Made by a program: the position numbers and the translations under genes. Below are positions 1 to 8,493 of a stretch of 45,408 nt of DNA, piece by piece. Numbering within the stretch: the first letter of the stretch is position 1; every line of letters starts with the position of its first letter. The DNA is taken from NCBI GenBank assembly GCA_016191345.1, contig JACPOU010000035.1, positions 1-45,408 on the forward strand, read 5' to 3'. Below the pieces are notes generated by a model, which ran no database searches, was not told the origin of the DNA, and saw nothing but the letters and a program-made list of their open reading frames with translations. The stretch is from Chloroflexota bacterium (lineage in GTDB: Bacteria; Chloroflexota; Limnocylindria; Limnocylindrales; CSP1-4).

Positions 1-65
1 CCATGGCGGCGATCGGCGCCGTCGCGATCGAGGAGGTGGGCCAGCCGTTGCTGCTTGCGAGCTGA
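1..65 (+). CDS. 3' end of an unidentified gene (partial)
   Basis: Reading frame 3 is open from the window edge and ends in TGA at 63-65. About 21 residues are visible, ending in the motif QPLLLAS. The next gene converges on it from the other strand with a gap of only 27 bases, which fits a genuine gene end. There is too little sequence to name a family. An ATG at position 3 lies in frame, but the gene very probably starts outside the window. Confidence 0.4.
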   Translation, partial: MAAIGAVAIEEVGQPLLLAS

Positions 66-92
66 CGAGACCCGGCGCGAGACGACGACCTG

Positions 93-1388
93 TTACACCA
101 CGACCTGGGACTTGACCGGCGTGCCCTCGAGGGCGCTCCGGACGGCCTCGATCAGCTCCGCCTCGGCGCGGGTCGGGCCGTCGAAGCCCTGGGTCACGGC
201 GACCATGACATTGTCCACGCTGATCCAGGTTCGTGAGTAGAACGATTCGAAGATCACGGCGCACCCGTCGAGGCCGGCCCAGCCGGATGCGGTGAGGCGG
301 CCCCCGAGCCGGATCCGCTCCTCGGTCGAGGGATAGACCAGGACGATCTCGACCTGCGGCACCGGCCGCTGGCCCTGGACATCGATGACCGGGTCGGTCG
401 TCCTCCAGGCGAGTACCGGGTACGGCGGCTTGCAATTGGTCCCGGAATACGGGCCTCGGCCGTCACCCGCGGTGGGTATCGGCGTCTGGGTCGCGTCCCC
501 GTCGGCGGGAAGGATCCCGACCGCCTCGAGCGTCGCGGTCTGCAGGCCCGGATCAGCGCCGATCAGTCCATTGAAGGCCTGCAGGGCGCTGAGCGGCGAA
601 ACCGCCGTGACCTCGTCGCCCGTCCAGACGACATCCTCGATCACCGCGAGCTCATTGCATGCGCTCCGCGTCTCCGCGCTGCACGTCGCCGCGCGCTCGT
701 CGTAGCGGTGGACGCGGAGGACGACCGGTCCGGCAGGGATGTCCGCGCTCCAGTTCTGGAGGGTCACCCTCGGCTCCGCGCCGAACGTCGGCGTCTCGGC
801 GATCCACTGGCTTCCGCAGCGTGGCGGCCCGAAGGGCGGCGGCGTCCCGATGATGATCGGGCAGCCGTACACGAACCCCTGGAACCCGAACGACCAGCCG
901 CCGAGCAGGAACGAGCGGTCGTCGACCGGCCCGAGGCGCTCGATCGAGGAAGGCCGGATGACCCGCTCGCCACCGATGAGCTGCGGGATTCCGTCTTGAT
1001 ACCGGGCCGTGATGTCCGTCGCCGGAGGCGTGGCCGTCGTGGTGGGGTCAGGCTCCGGCGTGCCGCTCGCGACCGGCGCGGTCCCCTGGGGCGTGGCCGT
1101 CCCAACCGGCCCGGTCGGTTCCGTTCCGGGGACGACGCCCGGCAGGCGCGTGATGCCCGCGACGACGGCGATCACGACGACGAGGAGCGCCGCGGCCGGC
1201 CCCAGCGGCAGCGCTGCGACGCGGCCCGACCGCCGGCCGGAACCGAGCGGTCGCCGGGCGAGGTCCACCGAGGCCTGCTGCACCTCGCCCGCGAACCACG
1301 CCCCGAGCCGCCGCCCGAGCGCATCGTCCGGTCCATCCGCGGGGGTCATACCCGGGACCGGGGCCCCACCGTGTTCCCTGTCAGTCAT
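93..1388 (-). CDS. membrane-anchored protein paired with an ECF sigma factor (probable anti-sigma or sensor)
   Basis: This 431-residue protein has a short cytoplasmic N-terminus (about 1-55, including ALGRRLGAWFAGEV), one membrane segment (about 60-80, rich in A, L and V), a Pro/Thr-rich linker and a large extracytoplasmic domain. That domain contains several Cys residues that could form disulfides. Its start codon lies inside the 3' end of the sigma factor gene (8-base overlap), so the two are translationally coupled. Gene order and topology match sigma/anti-sigma pairs. I see no HxxxCxxC zinc motif in the N-terminus, so it is not an obvious ZAS-type anti-sigma factor. The outer domain is not recognised; a ligand or stress sensor is an inference. 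Confidence 0.75.
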   Translation of the reverse strand: MTDREHGGAPVPGMTPADGPDDALGRRLGAWFAGEVQQASVDLARRPLGSGRRSGRVAALPLGPAAALLVVVIAVVAGITRLPGVVPGTEPTGPVGTATPQGTAPVASGTPEPDPTTTATPPATDITARYQDGIPQLIGGERVIRPSSIERLGPVDDRSFLLGGWSFGFQGFVYGCPIIIGTPPPFGPPRCGSQWIAETPTFGAEPRVTLQNWSADIPAGPVVLRVHRYDERAATCSAETRSACNELAVIEDVVWTGDEVTAVSPLSALQAFNGLIGADPGLQTATLEAVGILPADGDATQTPIPTAGDGRGPYSGTNCKPPYPVLAWRTTDPVIDVQGQRPVPQVEIVLVYPSTEERIRLGGRLTASGWAGLDGCAVIFESFYSRTWISVDNVMVAVTQGFDGPTRAEAELIEAVRSALEGTPVKSQVVV

Positions 1389-1944
1389 CGCCGAGGGCCT
1401 CCCGCAGGCGCCGGGCGCCCGTCTTCAGCTGTGAGCGGATCGTGTTCTCGGAGCGACCGAGCGCGGCCGCGACCTGGGGCACCGTCATGCCCGTCATGTG
1501 ATGGAGGACGACCGCGGCCCGCATCCGCGGCGGCAGGCCCGCGAGCGCCTCCCGGACCGCGAGCCGCTCGGCGCTCGCGACCGGCGCGACCGGGATCTCG
1601 ACGACGGTGCCACGGAACCCGACGGCCCGCCGCAGCCGCCGCATGGTCCGGAACGCCTCGCGCGCCTGGATCGTCAGCAGCCAGGACCGGAGGGCCCTCG
1701 CGTCGCGGAGCTGGTGGACGCGCCGGAGGGCGATCTCGAACGTCGCCTGGACGAGGTCCTCCGCCTCGGCCCGGTCGAGGGTCATCGCCCGGGCCGCGGC
1801 GAGGAGGACCGGCGCCTCGTGCTCGAAGGCCGCCCCGAGCCGGATCGCGTCCATCGCCGGCGCCGGGACGGCGCGCGCCCCGCCCGCCGTCGCGCCCATG
1901 TCTGGCCCCTCGGGCTCGGCGGCAGCACGCAACGGGAGCGTCAT
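1381..1944 (-). CDS. ECF-type RNA polymerase sigma factor
   Basis: This is a sigma-70 family protein of about 187 residues. Region 2 is visible as EAEDLVQATFEIALRRVHQL followed by RSWLLTIQAREAFR. Region 4 follows as ALAGLPPRMRAAVVLHH and the helix-turn-helix TVPQVAAALGRSENTIRSQL. A longer frame opens at 2004, but ATG at 1944 is preferred because GGAAGGG precedes it by a few bases. The gene overlaps the downstream membrane gene by 8 bases and is divergent from the glucokinase. It is probably released by its membrane partner in response to an outside signal and may control its own promoter. I could not find a convincing ECF promoter by eye. Confidence 0.88.
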   Translation of the reverse strand: MTLPLRAAAEPEGPDMGATAGGARAVPAPAMDAIRLGAAFEHEAPVLLAAARAMTLDRAEAEDLVQATFEIALRRVHQLRDARALRSWLLTIQAREAFRTMRRLRRAVGFRGTVVEIPVAPVASAERLAVREALAGLPPRMRAAVVLHHMTGMTVPQVAAALGRSENTIRSQLKTGARRLREALGDD

Positions 1945-2081
1945 CACGCCCTTCCAGAGGCTCCGTGGAACGGAATCGGGTGAGGCGGCACGACAGCCCG
2001 GCATCGAACGCGATCGACGGCCACAATCACCCGATCAGTGTGGCCCTCCGGCGCCACCCGCAGCGAGGACGCGACGGCACG

Positions 2082-2825
2082 ATGGATCGGCGGCTCGGGA
2101 TCGACATCGGAGGCTCGGCGATCAAGTCGGGCGTCGTGGACCTCGCCAGCGGCGCCGGCATCGTCGAGCGCCTGGAGCTCCGGACGCCCCGGCCCTCCAC
2201 CCCGGAGGCGGTGGGGGAGCGGATCCGCGAGATCGCCTCCCGGCTCGGTGCGGACGGTCCCATCGGGATCACGTACCCCGGAGTCGTCCGGGGCGGGGTC
2301 GCAGAGACCGCCGCGAACATGGACAAGGGCTGGATCGGCTACGACGGCGAGGGCGCCTTCCGCGAGGCCACCGGGCGGCCGGTCCAGTTCATGAACGACG
2401 CTGATGCGGCGGGTCTCGCCGAGATGCGCTACGGCGCCGGGGAGGGCCGCAACGGGACCGTGATCGTGGCAACGTTCGGGACCGGCATCGGGACCGCGAT
2501 CTTCATCGACGGCCGCCTCCTGCCGAACACGGAGTTCGGGCACGTCGAGGTCCGTGGCGAGGAGGGCGAGCATCGGGCCGCGGCCAGCGTGAAGTCGCAG
2601 CGCGGCTGGGGCTGGGAGGAGTGGGCCCAGGCGGTGGACGAGTACCTCCACACCCTGGAGCGCCTCTTCTCGCCGGATCGGTTCATCATCGGCGGCGCGA
2701 TCTCCCGCGAGTCCGATCATTTCCTGCCGCTCCTCACGGTCCGCGCGGAGGTCGTCCCGGCGGCCCTTGGCAACGACGCAGGCGTCGTCGGCGCCGTCAT
2801 CGCCGCCGCGGAGCGCTTCGGCTGA
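2082..2825 (+). CDS. ppgK: polyphosphate glucokinase (ROK family)
   Basis: This 247-residue ROK kinase phosphorylates glucose to glucose 6-phosphate, probably with polyphosphate (and/or ATP) as donor. Motifs in order are the phosphate loop [13 protein letters not shown] at the N-terminus, GITYPGVV, a DKGWIG stretch typical of PPGK, the catalytic Asp in [13 protein letters not shown], and the second phosphate loop [14 protein letters not shown] followed by [10 protein letters not shown]. The cysteine-rich zinc motif of repressor-type ROK proteins is absent, as in PPGKs, and the length fits that subfamily. The frame stays open far upstream, but the family homology begins exactly at [11 protein letters not shown]. 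Upstream GAGGA is a weak ribosome site. Donor specificity is inferred from similarity only. Confidence 0.88.
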   Translation: MDRRLGIDIGGSAIKSGVVDLASGAGIVERLELRTPRPSTPEAVGERIREIASRLGADGPIGITYPGVVRGGVAETAANMDKGWIGYDGEGAFREATGRPVQFMNDADAAGLAEMRYGAGEGRNGTVIVATFGTGIGTAIFIDGRLLPNTEFGHVEVRGEEGEHRAAASVKSQRGWGWEEWAQAVDEYLHTLERLFSPDRFIIGGAISRESDHFLPLLTVRAEVVPAALGNDAGVVGAVIAAAERFG

Positions 2826-2931
2826 CCGTCGCACGGAGAACCGTTCGAGCGTCTCCGGCGTACCATCGCTCGACGCCGTGCCCCCCGGGTGGGGTCGGCA
2901 ACCCCCCACCACCCCGAGGCGAGGGAGACGG

Positions 2932-3945
2932 ATGACCAGGATCCAGGAGACGGGCGATCGAGTGCTCGCGAACGTCGAGCGCGTCATCGTCGGGAAGCAT
3001 CGCGAGGTCCGGTTCGCGCTCGTCGCGCTGCTCTGCCGGGGCCATCTCCTCATCGAGGACGTGCCGGGGACGGGCAAGACGGTCCTCGCGAAGGCGATCG
3101 CGAAGAGCCTCGGCTGCTCGTTCCGCCGGATCCAGTTCACGCCGGACCTGCTGCCGTCCGACGTGACCGGGCTCTCGATCTACAACCAGAAGACCCAGGA
3201 GTTCGAGTTCCGGCCGGGGCCGATCATGAGCCAGGTCGTCCTCGCCGACGAGATCAACCGGGCCACGCCGAAGACCCAGTCGTCCCTCCTCGAGTGCATG
3301 GAGGAGCGGCAGGCGACCGTTGACGGCACGACCTGGCCGATGCCCGACCCGTTCCTCGTCATCGCCACCCAGAACCCGATCGAGTACGAGGGCACGTTCG
3401 CGCTGCCCGAGGCGCAGCTGGACCGCTTCATGCTGCGGATCAAGCTCGGCTACCCGCAGCTGGTCGAGGAGGTCCTCATCCTCGACGAGCAGAAGCGCCA
3501 TCACCCGATCGACGAGCTCGAGGTCGTCTGCTCCGTCGAGGAGCTGCGGGAGATGCAGACGTCGGTCCGCGAGGTCTACGTGGATCCGACCGTCGCCGAC
3601 TACATCGTCCGTCTCGTCAGCGCGACCCGGACCCACCCGGACGTCTACCTCGGCGCCTCGCCGCGCGGCTCGATCGCGCTCTACCGCGCCGGTCAGGCGC
3701 TCGCTGGCCTGATGGGTCGCGACTACGTCCTGCCGGACGACATCAAGGCCCTCGCCGAATCGGCACTGGCCCATCGACTGATCATCAAGACGAGCTCCTC
3801 GATCCACGACATCCACCCCGGCCAGGTCGTGGCCGAGCTCCTCGAGACGACCCCGATCGACGGCGTGACGCCGACCGGCTCCGGCGGGACCGTCGGCGGG
3901 CCGCGCGAGGTCGCGGCGCGCGGCCGCTCGGCCGCCGAGGCCTGA
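2932..3945 (+). CDS. MoxR family AAA+ ATPase
   Basis: This 337-residue AAA+ chaperone-like ATPase shows Walker A DVPGTGKT (about 43-50), Walker [11 protein letters not shown], sensor 1 [20 protein letters not shown] and a sensor 2 region containing [12 protein letters not shown]. These are hallmarks of the MoxR/APE2220 subfamily. The start is chosen at an ATG preceded by GAGGGAGA; longer frames add non-homologous sequence. It is the first gene of a cluster with a DUF58 protein and a transglutaminase-like membrane protein, a conserved arrangement in which MoxR is thought to assist assembly of metal-binding or von Willebrand factor-like proteins. The specific client is unknown. Confidence 0.93.
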   Translation: MTRIQETGDRVLANVERVIVGKHREVRFALVALLCRGHLLIEDVPGTGKTVLAKAIAKSLGCSFRRIQFTPDLLPSDVTGLSIYNQKTQEFEFRPGPIMSQVVLADEINRATPKTQSSLLECMEERQATVDGTTWPMPDPFLVIATQNPIEYEGTFALPEAQLDRFMLRIKLGYPQLVEEVLILDEQKRHHPIDELEVVCSVEELREMQTSVREVYVDPTVADYIVRLVSATRTHPDVYLGASPRGSIALYRAGQALAGLMGRDYVLPDDIKALAESALAHRLIIKTSSSIHDIHPGQVVAELLETTPIDGVTPTGSGGTVGGPREVAARGRSAAEA

Positions 3946-3976
3946 TCGAGTCGCGGGGCCGGGGCGAGGGCCGGGG

Positions 3977-5236
3977 ATGCTGCGCCGCCTGCAGCTGCTG
4001 CTCATGGGCGCGGTCCTCGTTGTGGCCGCGTTCTCGACCGGGCTGCCGTTCCTGTTCTACCTCGTCTATCTCGCGATCCTCGTCGTCGGCGGCTCGTACG
4101 TCCTGACGCGCCTCGGACTGTCCGACCTCGAGGCCGGCTACGCGGTCAACCAGCTCTCCGGGCACGTCGGCGACCGGCTTCGGGTGACCTACACGCTCCG
4201 GAACACGAGCCGCGTCCCGAAGTTCTGGCTGGAGGTCCACAATCCGACCTCGCTGCCGGCCGGACTGCCTGGCCGCGCCCTGTCGCTGGGCGCCCGCTCG
4301 GAGCGGTCCTGGCTGGTCCGGACGCCGCTGACCCGACGCGGCCACTTCCGCGTTGAGCCGCTCCAGATCCGGACCGGCGACCCGTTCGGCTTCTTCGAAT
4401 CGAGCGCGGCCGTCGGCACGGGCGTGACCGTCGTCGTCTATCCGCGGGTCGAGGCGTTGCCGCTGTGGCGCCTGCCGGCCGCCAACATCGACGGCAGCCA
4501 CGCGACCCCGGAGCGGACCCTCCAGACTTCGCCCCTCGCGACGGCCGTCCGGCCGTGGGCACCCGGCGATGCGTTCAACCGGATCCACTGGAAGGCCACG
4601 GCACGCCACGGCGACATCCACGTCAAGGAGTTCGACCTCGAGCAGACCGCCGACGCGTGGATCCTCCTCGACCTCGAGCGTGCCGTGCAGCTCGGGAGCG
4701 GCGACGAATCGACGGTCGAGGTCGCCGTGAAGGCCGCCGCCTCGATCGCGGACAAGGCGATCCAGGAGAACCGCGCCGTCGGGCTGACCGTGAATGCCCA
4801 TCGCCTCGCCCAGCTACCGCCGGACCGGGGCGGACGCCAGCACCTCAAGATCATGCAGCTCCTGGCAGCGGTGGACGGGGATGGCAGCACGCCCCTGTCC
4901 GAGGCCCTCGTCCAGACCGTGCCGCGCATCCGGCGCGGGATGACCGCGGTCGTCGTCACGCCGTCCCTGGAGCGGGCCTGGGTCAAGCCGCTCGCCGCGC
5001 TCCGGACCCGGGGCGTGGGCTGCGTCGTCGTGAGCTTCGACGTGGCGGACTTCGAGCGCTTCGCCCGCGACGAGGACCGCCGCCTCCGCGGCCTGCCATC
5101 CGAGGTGCCGGATCCGGTCGAGGAGGCGTCGCGCAACCAGCGGGTCCGCGCCCTCCGCCACGCCCTCTCCGAGTTCGACGTGACCGTCCACACCGTGCGG
5201 CCGGCCCGGCCGCTCGGCGAGCTCCTGGCCGGATGA
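3977..5236 (+). CDS. DUF58 domain membrane protein
   Basis: This 419-residue protein begins with two closely spaced membrane segments (about 8-20 and 22-42), then an extracytoplasmic beta-rich part, then the DUF58 signature RPWAPGDAFNRIHWKATA from about residue 190. A vWA-like region with ILLDLE follows. DUF58 proteins almost always accompany MoxR ATPases, as here (31-base gap), and are probable partners of the ATPase. The stop codon overlaps the start of the transglutaminase gene as ATGA, showing translational coupling. The biochemical role is unknown; the family assignment is firm. Confidence 0.9.
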   Translation: MLRRLQLLLMGAVLVVAAFSTGLPFLFYLVYLAILVVGGSYVLTRLGLSDLEAGYAVNQLSGHVGDRLRVTYTLRNTSRVPKFWLEVHNPTSLPAGLPGRALSLGARSERSWLVRTPLTRRGHFRVEPLQIRTGDPFGFFESSAAVGTGVTVVVYPRVEALPLWRLPAANIDGSHATPERTLQTSPLATAVRPWAPGDAFNRIHWKATARHGDIHVKEFDLEQTADAWILLDLERAVQLGSGDESTVEVAVKAAASIADKAIQENRAVGLTVNAHRLAQLPPDRGGRQHLKIMQLLAAVDGDGSTPLSEALVQTVPRIRRGMTAVVVTPSLERAWVKPLAALRTRGVGCVVVSFDVADFERFARDEDRRLRGLPSEVPDPVEEASRNQRVRALRHALSEFDVTVHTVRPARPLGELLAG

Positions 5237-7602
5237 CCGCCGCCGCGCCGGCCGTCGGGACGTGGAGCGGCGAGGACGCCCGCTGGAGGCGCCTGTTCGC
5301 CGGACCGAGCGAGGGCTGGCTCACGCTCGCGGGCGTGGCGCTCATGATCGTCGCGCTCGGCTGGTCGATCGACGATGCGGCGTGGGTCAGGGGCGTCGGC
5401 TCGCTCACGGATTTCCTGCCGCTCGTCGGCCTCGCCGGCGTCGCCGTCGGGTTCATCGGGCCGAAGCTCGGCTGGGGACGCTGGACGACGCACCTCATCG
5501 GCATCGCCTTCGCCGCGGTCGTCCTGCCGATCATCGCCGGCGGGATCGTCCTCGGCGACACGGTGCCCGGCCTTGGCCCCGTCGCCCTCGCGACCCGCTA
5601 CCGCGAATCGGCCCAGGTGATCTACCGGGTCTGGGTGGACCTCGCGATCGACGGCCGGCCCCTCACGAACGAGTACGGGCACTACTTCATCGCCATCGGG
5701 GCCCTCATGTGGGCAACCGGCCAGTTCGCGTCGTATGCGGTCTTCGGCCATCGCCGGGCGCTCGATGCGGCCATCGTCACGGGCCTCGTCCTGCTCGGGA
5801 ACATGGCCCTGACCCAGAACGATCAGTTGCACCTCATGGTCCTCTTCACGCTCGCGGCCCTGACGCTGCTCGCTCGCTCGCATGCCTTTGACGAGCGCGT
5901 CACCTGGCTGCGGCGACGGATCGGCGATCCCGCCGCCGTGAGCGGGCTCTACCTGCGCGGCGGTGCCGTGTTCATCAGCGCCGCGGTCCTCGGGTCGTTG
6001 CTTCTCACGGCCACCGCCTCGTCGGCGCCGCTCCAGGGCCTCTGGCGGCAGCTCCCGGGCAACCTCGTCCAGGTCTCGCAGTGGTTCCAGCGCTACCTGC
6101 CTCTCGGCGGCGCGTCGCGGAACCCCGGCGTCGTCGCCTTCGGCGAGACTTCGGCCGTGACCGGCGTCTGGTCGTCCAACGACGAGGTCGCGTTCCGCGC
6201 CCGCCTGGCTCCCACGGAGACCGCAAAGTTCTACTGGCGGGTGGGGACCTACGCACAGTTCGAGTTCACCGCCTGGAGCTGGGGCAAGACGCGGAGCACG
6301 GACCGGGACGCGCGCGAGGACCTCCTCACGGGCACGGCGGACGACCCGCTCGCGCTGCCCGGCCGCCGGGAGGTTCGCGTCGAGATCACGCCGGAGACCT
6401 TCTCGTCCAACCTGATCATCAGCCCCCAGATCGTCCGCTGGGTGGACCAGCCGACGACGCTCCTCACGACCGGTTCCCGGAACTGGTTCTCAGCCGTGCA
6501 GTTCGGCGGGGCGACGAGCTACACGGTGGACGCCGTCGTGCCGATCTTCGGGGACGAGCCCGGCGGGATCACGGCGAACCGCCTCCGGGTGGCGAGCCGG
6601 ACCTACGACTCGGAGATCCGGCGGATCTACCTCGACGTCCCGAAGGGATCGATCGGCGTCGAGGCCCAGAAGATCCTCCAGACCGTGCTGTCGCGGGCGG
6701 ACAACAACCCGTACGACATCGCCAGGACGATGGAGTCCTATCTCAAGGACTCGGCGAATTTCCGGTACGACACCGACGTCCGGGCCGAGAGCCAGGAGCG
6801 CTGCCAGGGTCTCTCCACCGTTGAGTGCTTCGCCCGGATCCGGGCCGGCTACTGCCAGTACTACGCGAGCACGATGGCGATCCTCCTCCGCCAGGCCGGG
6901 ATCCCGACGCGGCTCGCGCAGGGCTTCCTGCCGGGCCAGCGTGGCGGTGATGGCACCGAGGTCGTCCGGAACTCGAGCGCGCACGCCTGGGTCGAGGTCT
7001 ACTTCCCGGGCTACGGCTGGGTGGACTTCGACCCGACGGGCGGCAGCGTGTCCCAGCTTGCGCCGATCGCGTCGGGCCCGCCGGAGACGGCCACGCCCCG
7101 GCCGTCGCTGAACCTGGTCACGGATCGGCCCGGGTTCAGCGAGGGCACGGGCCCCGATCGGCGGTCACGTCCGCCCGGCGAAACCCCTGGGTCGACCGGC
7201 CGCCCGTCGGGACCGGCGGCCGGGCCGTTCATCGCCGTCGGCCTCGCCCTGCTCCTGTTCGCGGCGGGGCTCGTCTACCTGGCCTGGCGACGCGGGCCGC
7301 GGCCGCTGCATCCGGATCGCGCCTGGGGCTCGATCGGGCGCTGGGCGGCCCGACTCGGATTCGGCCCGCGGCCGTCGCAGACGGTCTACGAGTATGCCGG
7401 GGCGCTCGGCGACGTCCTGCCACTGGCCCGGACCGAGCTGAGCACCGTGGCCCACGCCAAGGTCGAGATCGCGTACGGTCACCGCGACCTCGGCGAGGAT
7501 CGCCTGAAGGCCGTCGCCGAGGCCACCCGGCGGCTTCGCGTCCGCCTCCTCCGCCTCGCCCTCCGGCCGCGCCGCCCGCACCGCCGCCGCCGGCCGCGCT
7601 GA
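5233..7602 (+). CDS. TgpA-like transglutaminase-domain membrane protein
   Basis: This 789-residue protein starts at the ATG of an ATGA overlap with the DUF58 gene. The N-terminal part has several hydrophobic segments (about residues 30-270), resembling the TgpA N-terminal membrane domain. A large extracytoplasmic region leads to the transglutaminase core with a visible catalytic triad: Cys541 in AGYCQYYAS, His584 in SSAHAWVEV and Asp600 in VDFDPTGG. A Pro-rich linker, one more membrane segment near residues 665-685 and a C-terminal DUF4129-like helical tail ending in an Arg-rich stretch follow. It may be a peptidase, amidase or transglutaminase acting outside the membrane together with the MoxR/DUF58 pair. 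The substrate is not known. Confidence 0.9.
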   Translation: MTAAAPAVGTWSGEDARWRRLFAGPSEGWLTLAGVALMIVALGWSIDDAAWVRGVGSLTDFLPLVGLAGVAVGFIGPKLGWGRWTTHLIGIAFAAVVLPIIAGGIVLGDTVPGLGPVALATRYRESAQVIYRVWVDLAIDGRPLTNEYGHYFIAIGALMWATGQFASYAVFGHRRALDAAIVTGLVLLGNMALTQNDQLHLMVLFTLAALTLLARSHAFDERVTWLRRRIGDPAAVSGLYLRGGAVFISAAVLGSLLLTATASSAPLQGLWRQLPGNLVQVSQWFQRYLPLGGASRNPGVVAFGETSAVTGVWSSNDEVAFRARLAPTETAKFYWRVGTYAQFEFTAWSWGKTRSTDRDAREDLLTGTADDPLALPGRREVRVEITPETFSSNLIISPQIVRWVDQPTTLLTTGSRNWFSAVQFGGATSYTVDAVVPIFGDEPGGITANRLRVASRTYDSEIRRIYLDVPKGSIGVEAQKILQTVLSRADNNPYDIARTMESYLKDSANFRYDTDVRAESQERCQGLSTVECFARIRAGYCQYYASTMAILLRQAGIPTRLAQGFLPGQRGGDGTEVVRNSSAHAWVEVYFPGYGWVDFDPTGGSVSQLAPIASGPPETATPRPSLNLVTDRPGFSEGTGPDRRSRPPGETPGSTGRPSGPAAGPFIAVGLALLLFAAGLVYLAWRRGPRPLHPDRAWGSIGRWAARLGFGPRPSQTVYEYAGALGDVLPLARTELSTVAHAKVEIAYGHRDLGEDRLKAVAEATRRLRVRLLRLALRPRRPHRRRRPR

Positions 7603-7656
7603 TCGCGACCCCGAGCGGCGGCCACGGCACGACCGCCGCCCGACGCCGCCCGTCGC

Positions 7657-8493
7657 CTAGAAGGCCCCGCTCCGGTTCCGTTCCGCCTCGATGGCCTGGG
7701 CGCGCTCGTCGTCGAACGGGGCGAGGTGGTCGGTGAGGTTGTGGGCCCGGAGCCGCGGCCTGCCGGCGCGGAACTCCACGACCGAGATCCCGCAGAGGGA
7801 GAACGGGAAACTCCAGAACCGCTCCAGCGGCAGGGCCATCAAGGCCAGGAGCGTGACCTTGAACACGCCGTCGTGGCCCACGAGGATGGTCCAGGGATCG
7901 AGCGAGGGCGGCTCGCCGTAGCCGAGGACGTGGGAGCGCATTCCCGTCGTCCCGCCGCCACGCTCGCCGAGCCGGCCGAGGAGCCGGGCCAGGGCCGGGC
8001 GGACGCGAGCATCGACGTCGCGAACGGATTCACCGCCCGGGGCCCAGCTCGTCAGCGGGTCGCGCCGCCAACCGGCGAGGACCTCGCCCCAGCTCGCCTC
8101 GACCTCAGCGCCCGGCAGGCCCTCCCACTCGCCCTGCCCGATCTCGAGAAACCCGGGGTCCGGGCGGAGGGGCGACGGGACTCCGAACCCGGTCTCGGCC
8201 GCGAGGGCCGCGGCGACCGCGCCGGCGGTCTCCGTCGTCCGCCGGAGCGGCGAGTGGACGATCTCGAGCGGCCCGCCGAGCGGCACGGGCAGTGCCGGGC
8301 CGGCGTGCGGCCGCGCCAGCCGTTCCGCGGCGAGCGCCGCCTGGCGAACCCCCGCCGGCGAGAGTGGCGGGTCGCCCTGGCCCTGGAAGCGACCCTCGGC
8401 GACCCACGTCGATTCGCCGTGGCGGAGCAGGAGGACCGTGGCGTCGAGGCCCGGCGGGGCGGGGGAGCCGGCCGGCCGGGCGTCCTCGTTCAG
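7657..8493 (-). CDS. histidine phosphatase family protein, probable phosphoserine phosphatase, CTG start
   Basis: With a conventional start (GTG at 8286) this protein would lack its catalytic motif. The same frame upstream encodes VLLLRHGESTW, the RHG nucleophile motif of the phosphoglycerate-mutase/histidine-phosphatase superfamily, followed by EGRFQGQGDPPLSPAG. No ATG, GTG or TTG lies in frame upstream as far as I read, past 8600. CTG at 8493 overlaps the stop of serA as CTGA and follows a G-rich stretch, so I take it as the start (278 residues). Later motifs are the acidic EIGQGEWEGL and the second catalytic His in ILVGHDGVFKV. Position behind an aminotransferase and serA suggests it dephosphorylates phosphoserine, like the metal-independent phosphatase of Hydrogenobacter. 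A mutase or other phosphatase cannot be excluded. Confidence 0.82.
   Translation of the reverse strand: MNEDARPAGSPAPPGLDATVLLLRHGESTWVAEGRFQGQGDPPLSPAGVRQAALAAERLARPHAGPALPVPLGGPLEIVHSPLRRTTETAGAVAAALAAETGFGVPSPLRPDPGFLEIGQGEWEGLPGAEVEASWGEVLAGWRRDPLTSWAPGGESVRDVDARVRPALARLLGRLGERGGGTTGMRSHVLGYGEPPSLDPWTILVGHDGVFKVTLLALMALPLERFWSFPFSLCGISVVEFRAGRPRLRAHNLTDHLAPFDDERAQAIEAERNRSGAF

Noticed and set aside
708-2081. Long open frame upstream of, and continuous with, the glucokinase
   Set aside because: It is antisense to the sigma factor and its partner, Arg/Pro/Gly-rich, and has no homology pattern. High GC content keeps such frames open by chance.
2885-2925. G/C-rich imperfect hairpin before the MoxR gene as a riboswitch or terminator
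   Set aside because: The stem needs two bulged bases, lacks a T-tract and matches no known riboswitch layout.
7657-8286. GTG 8286 as start of the histidine phosphatase
   Set aside because: It would remove the RHG active-site motif that is clearly encoded upstream in the same frame.
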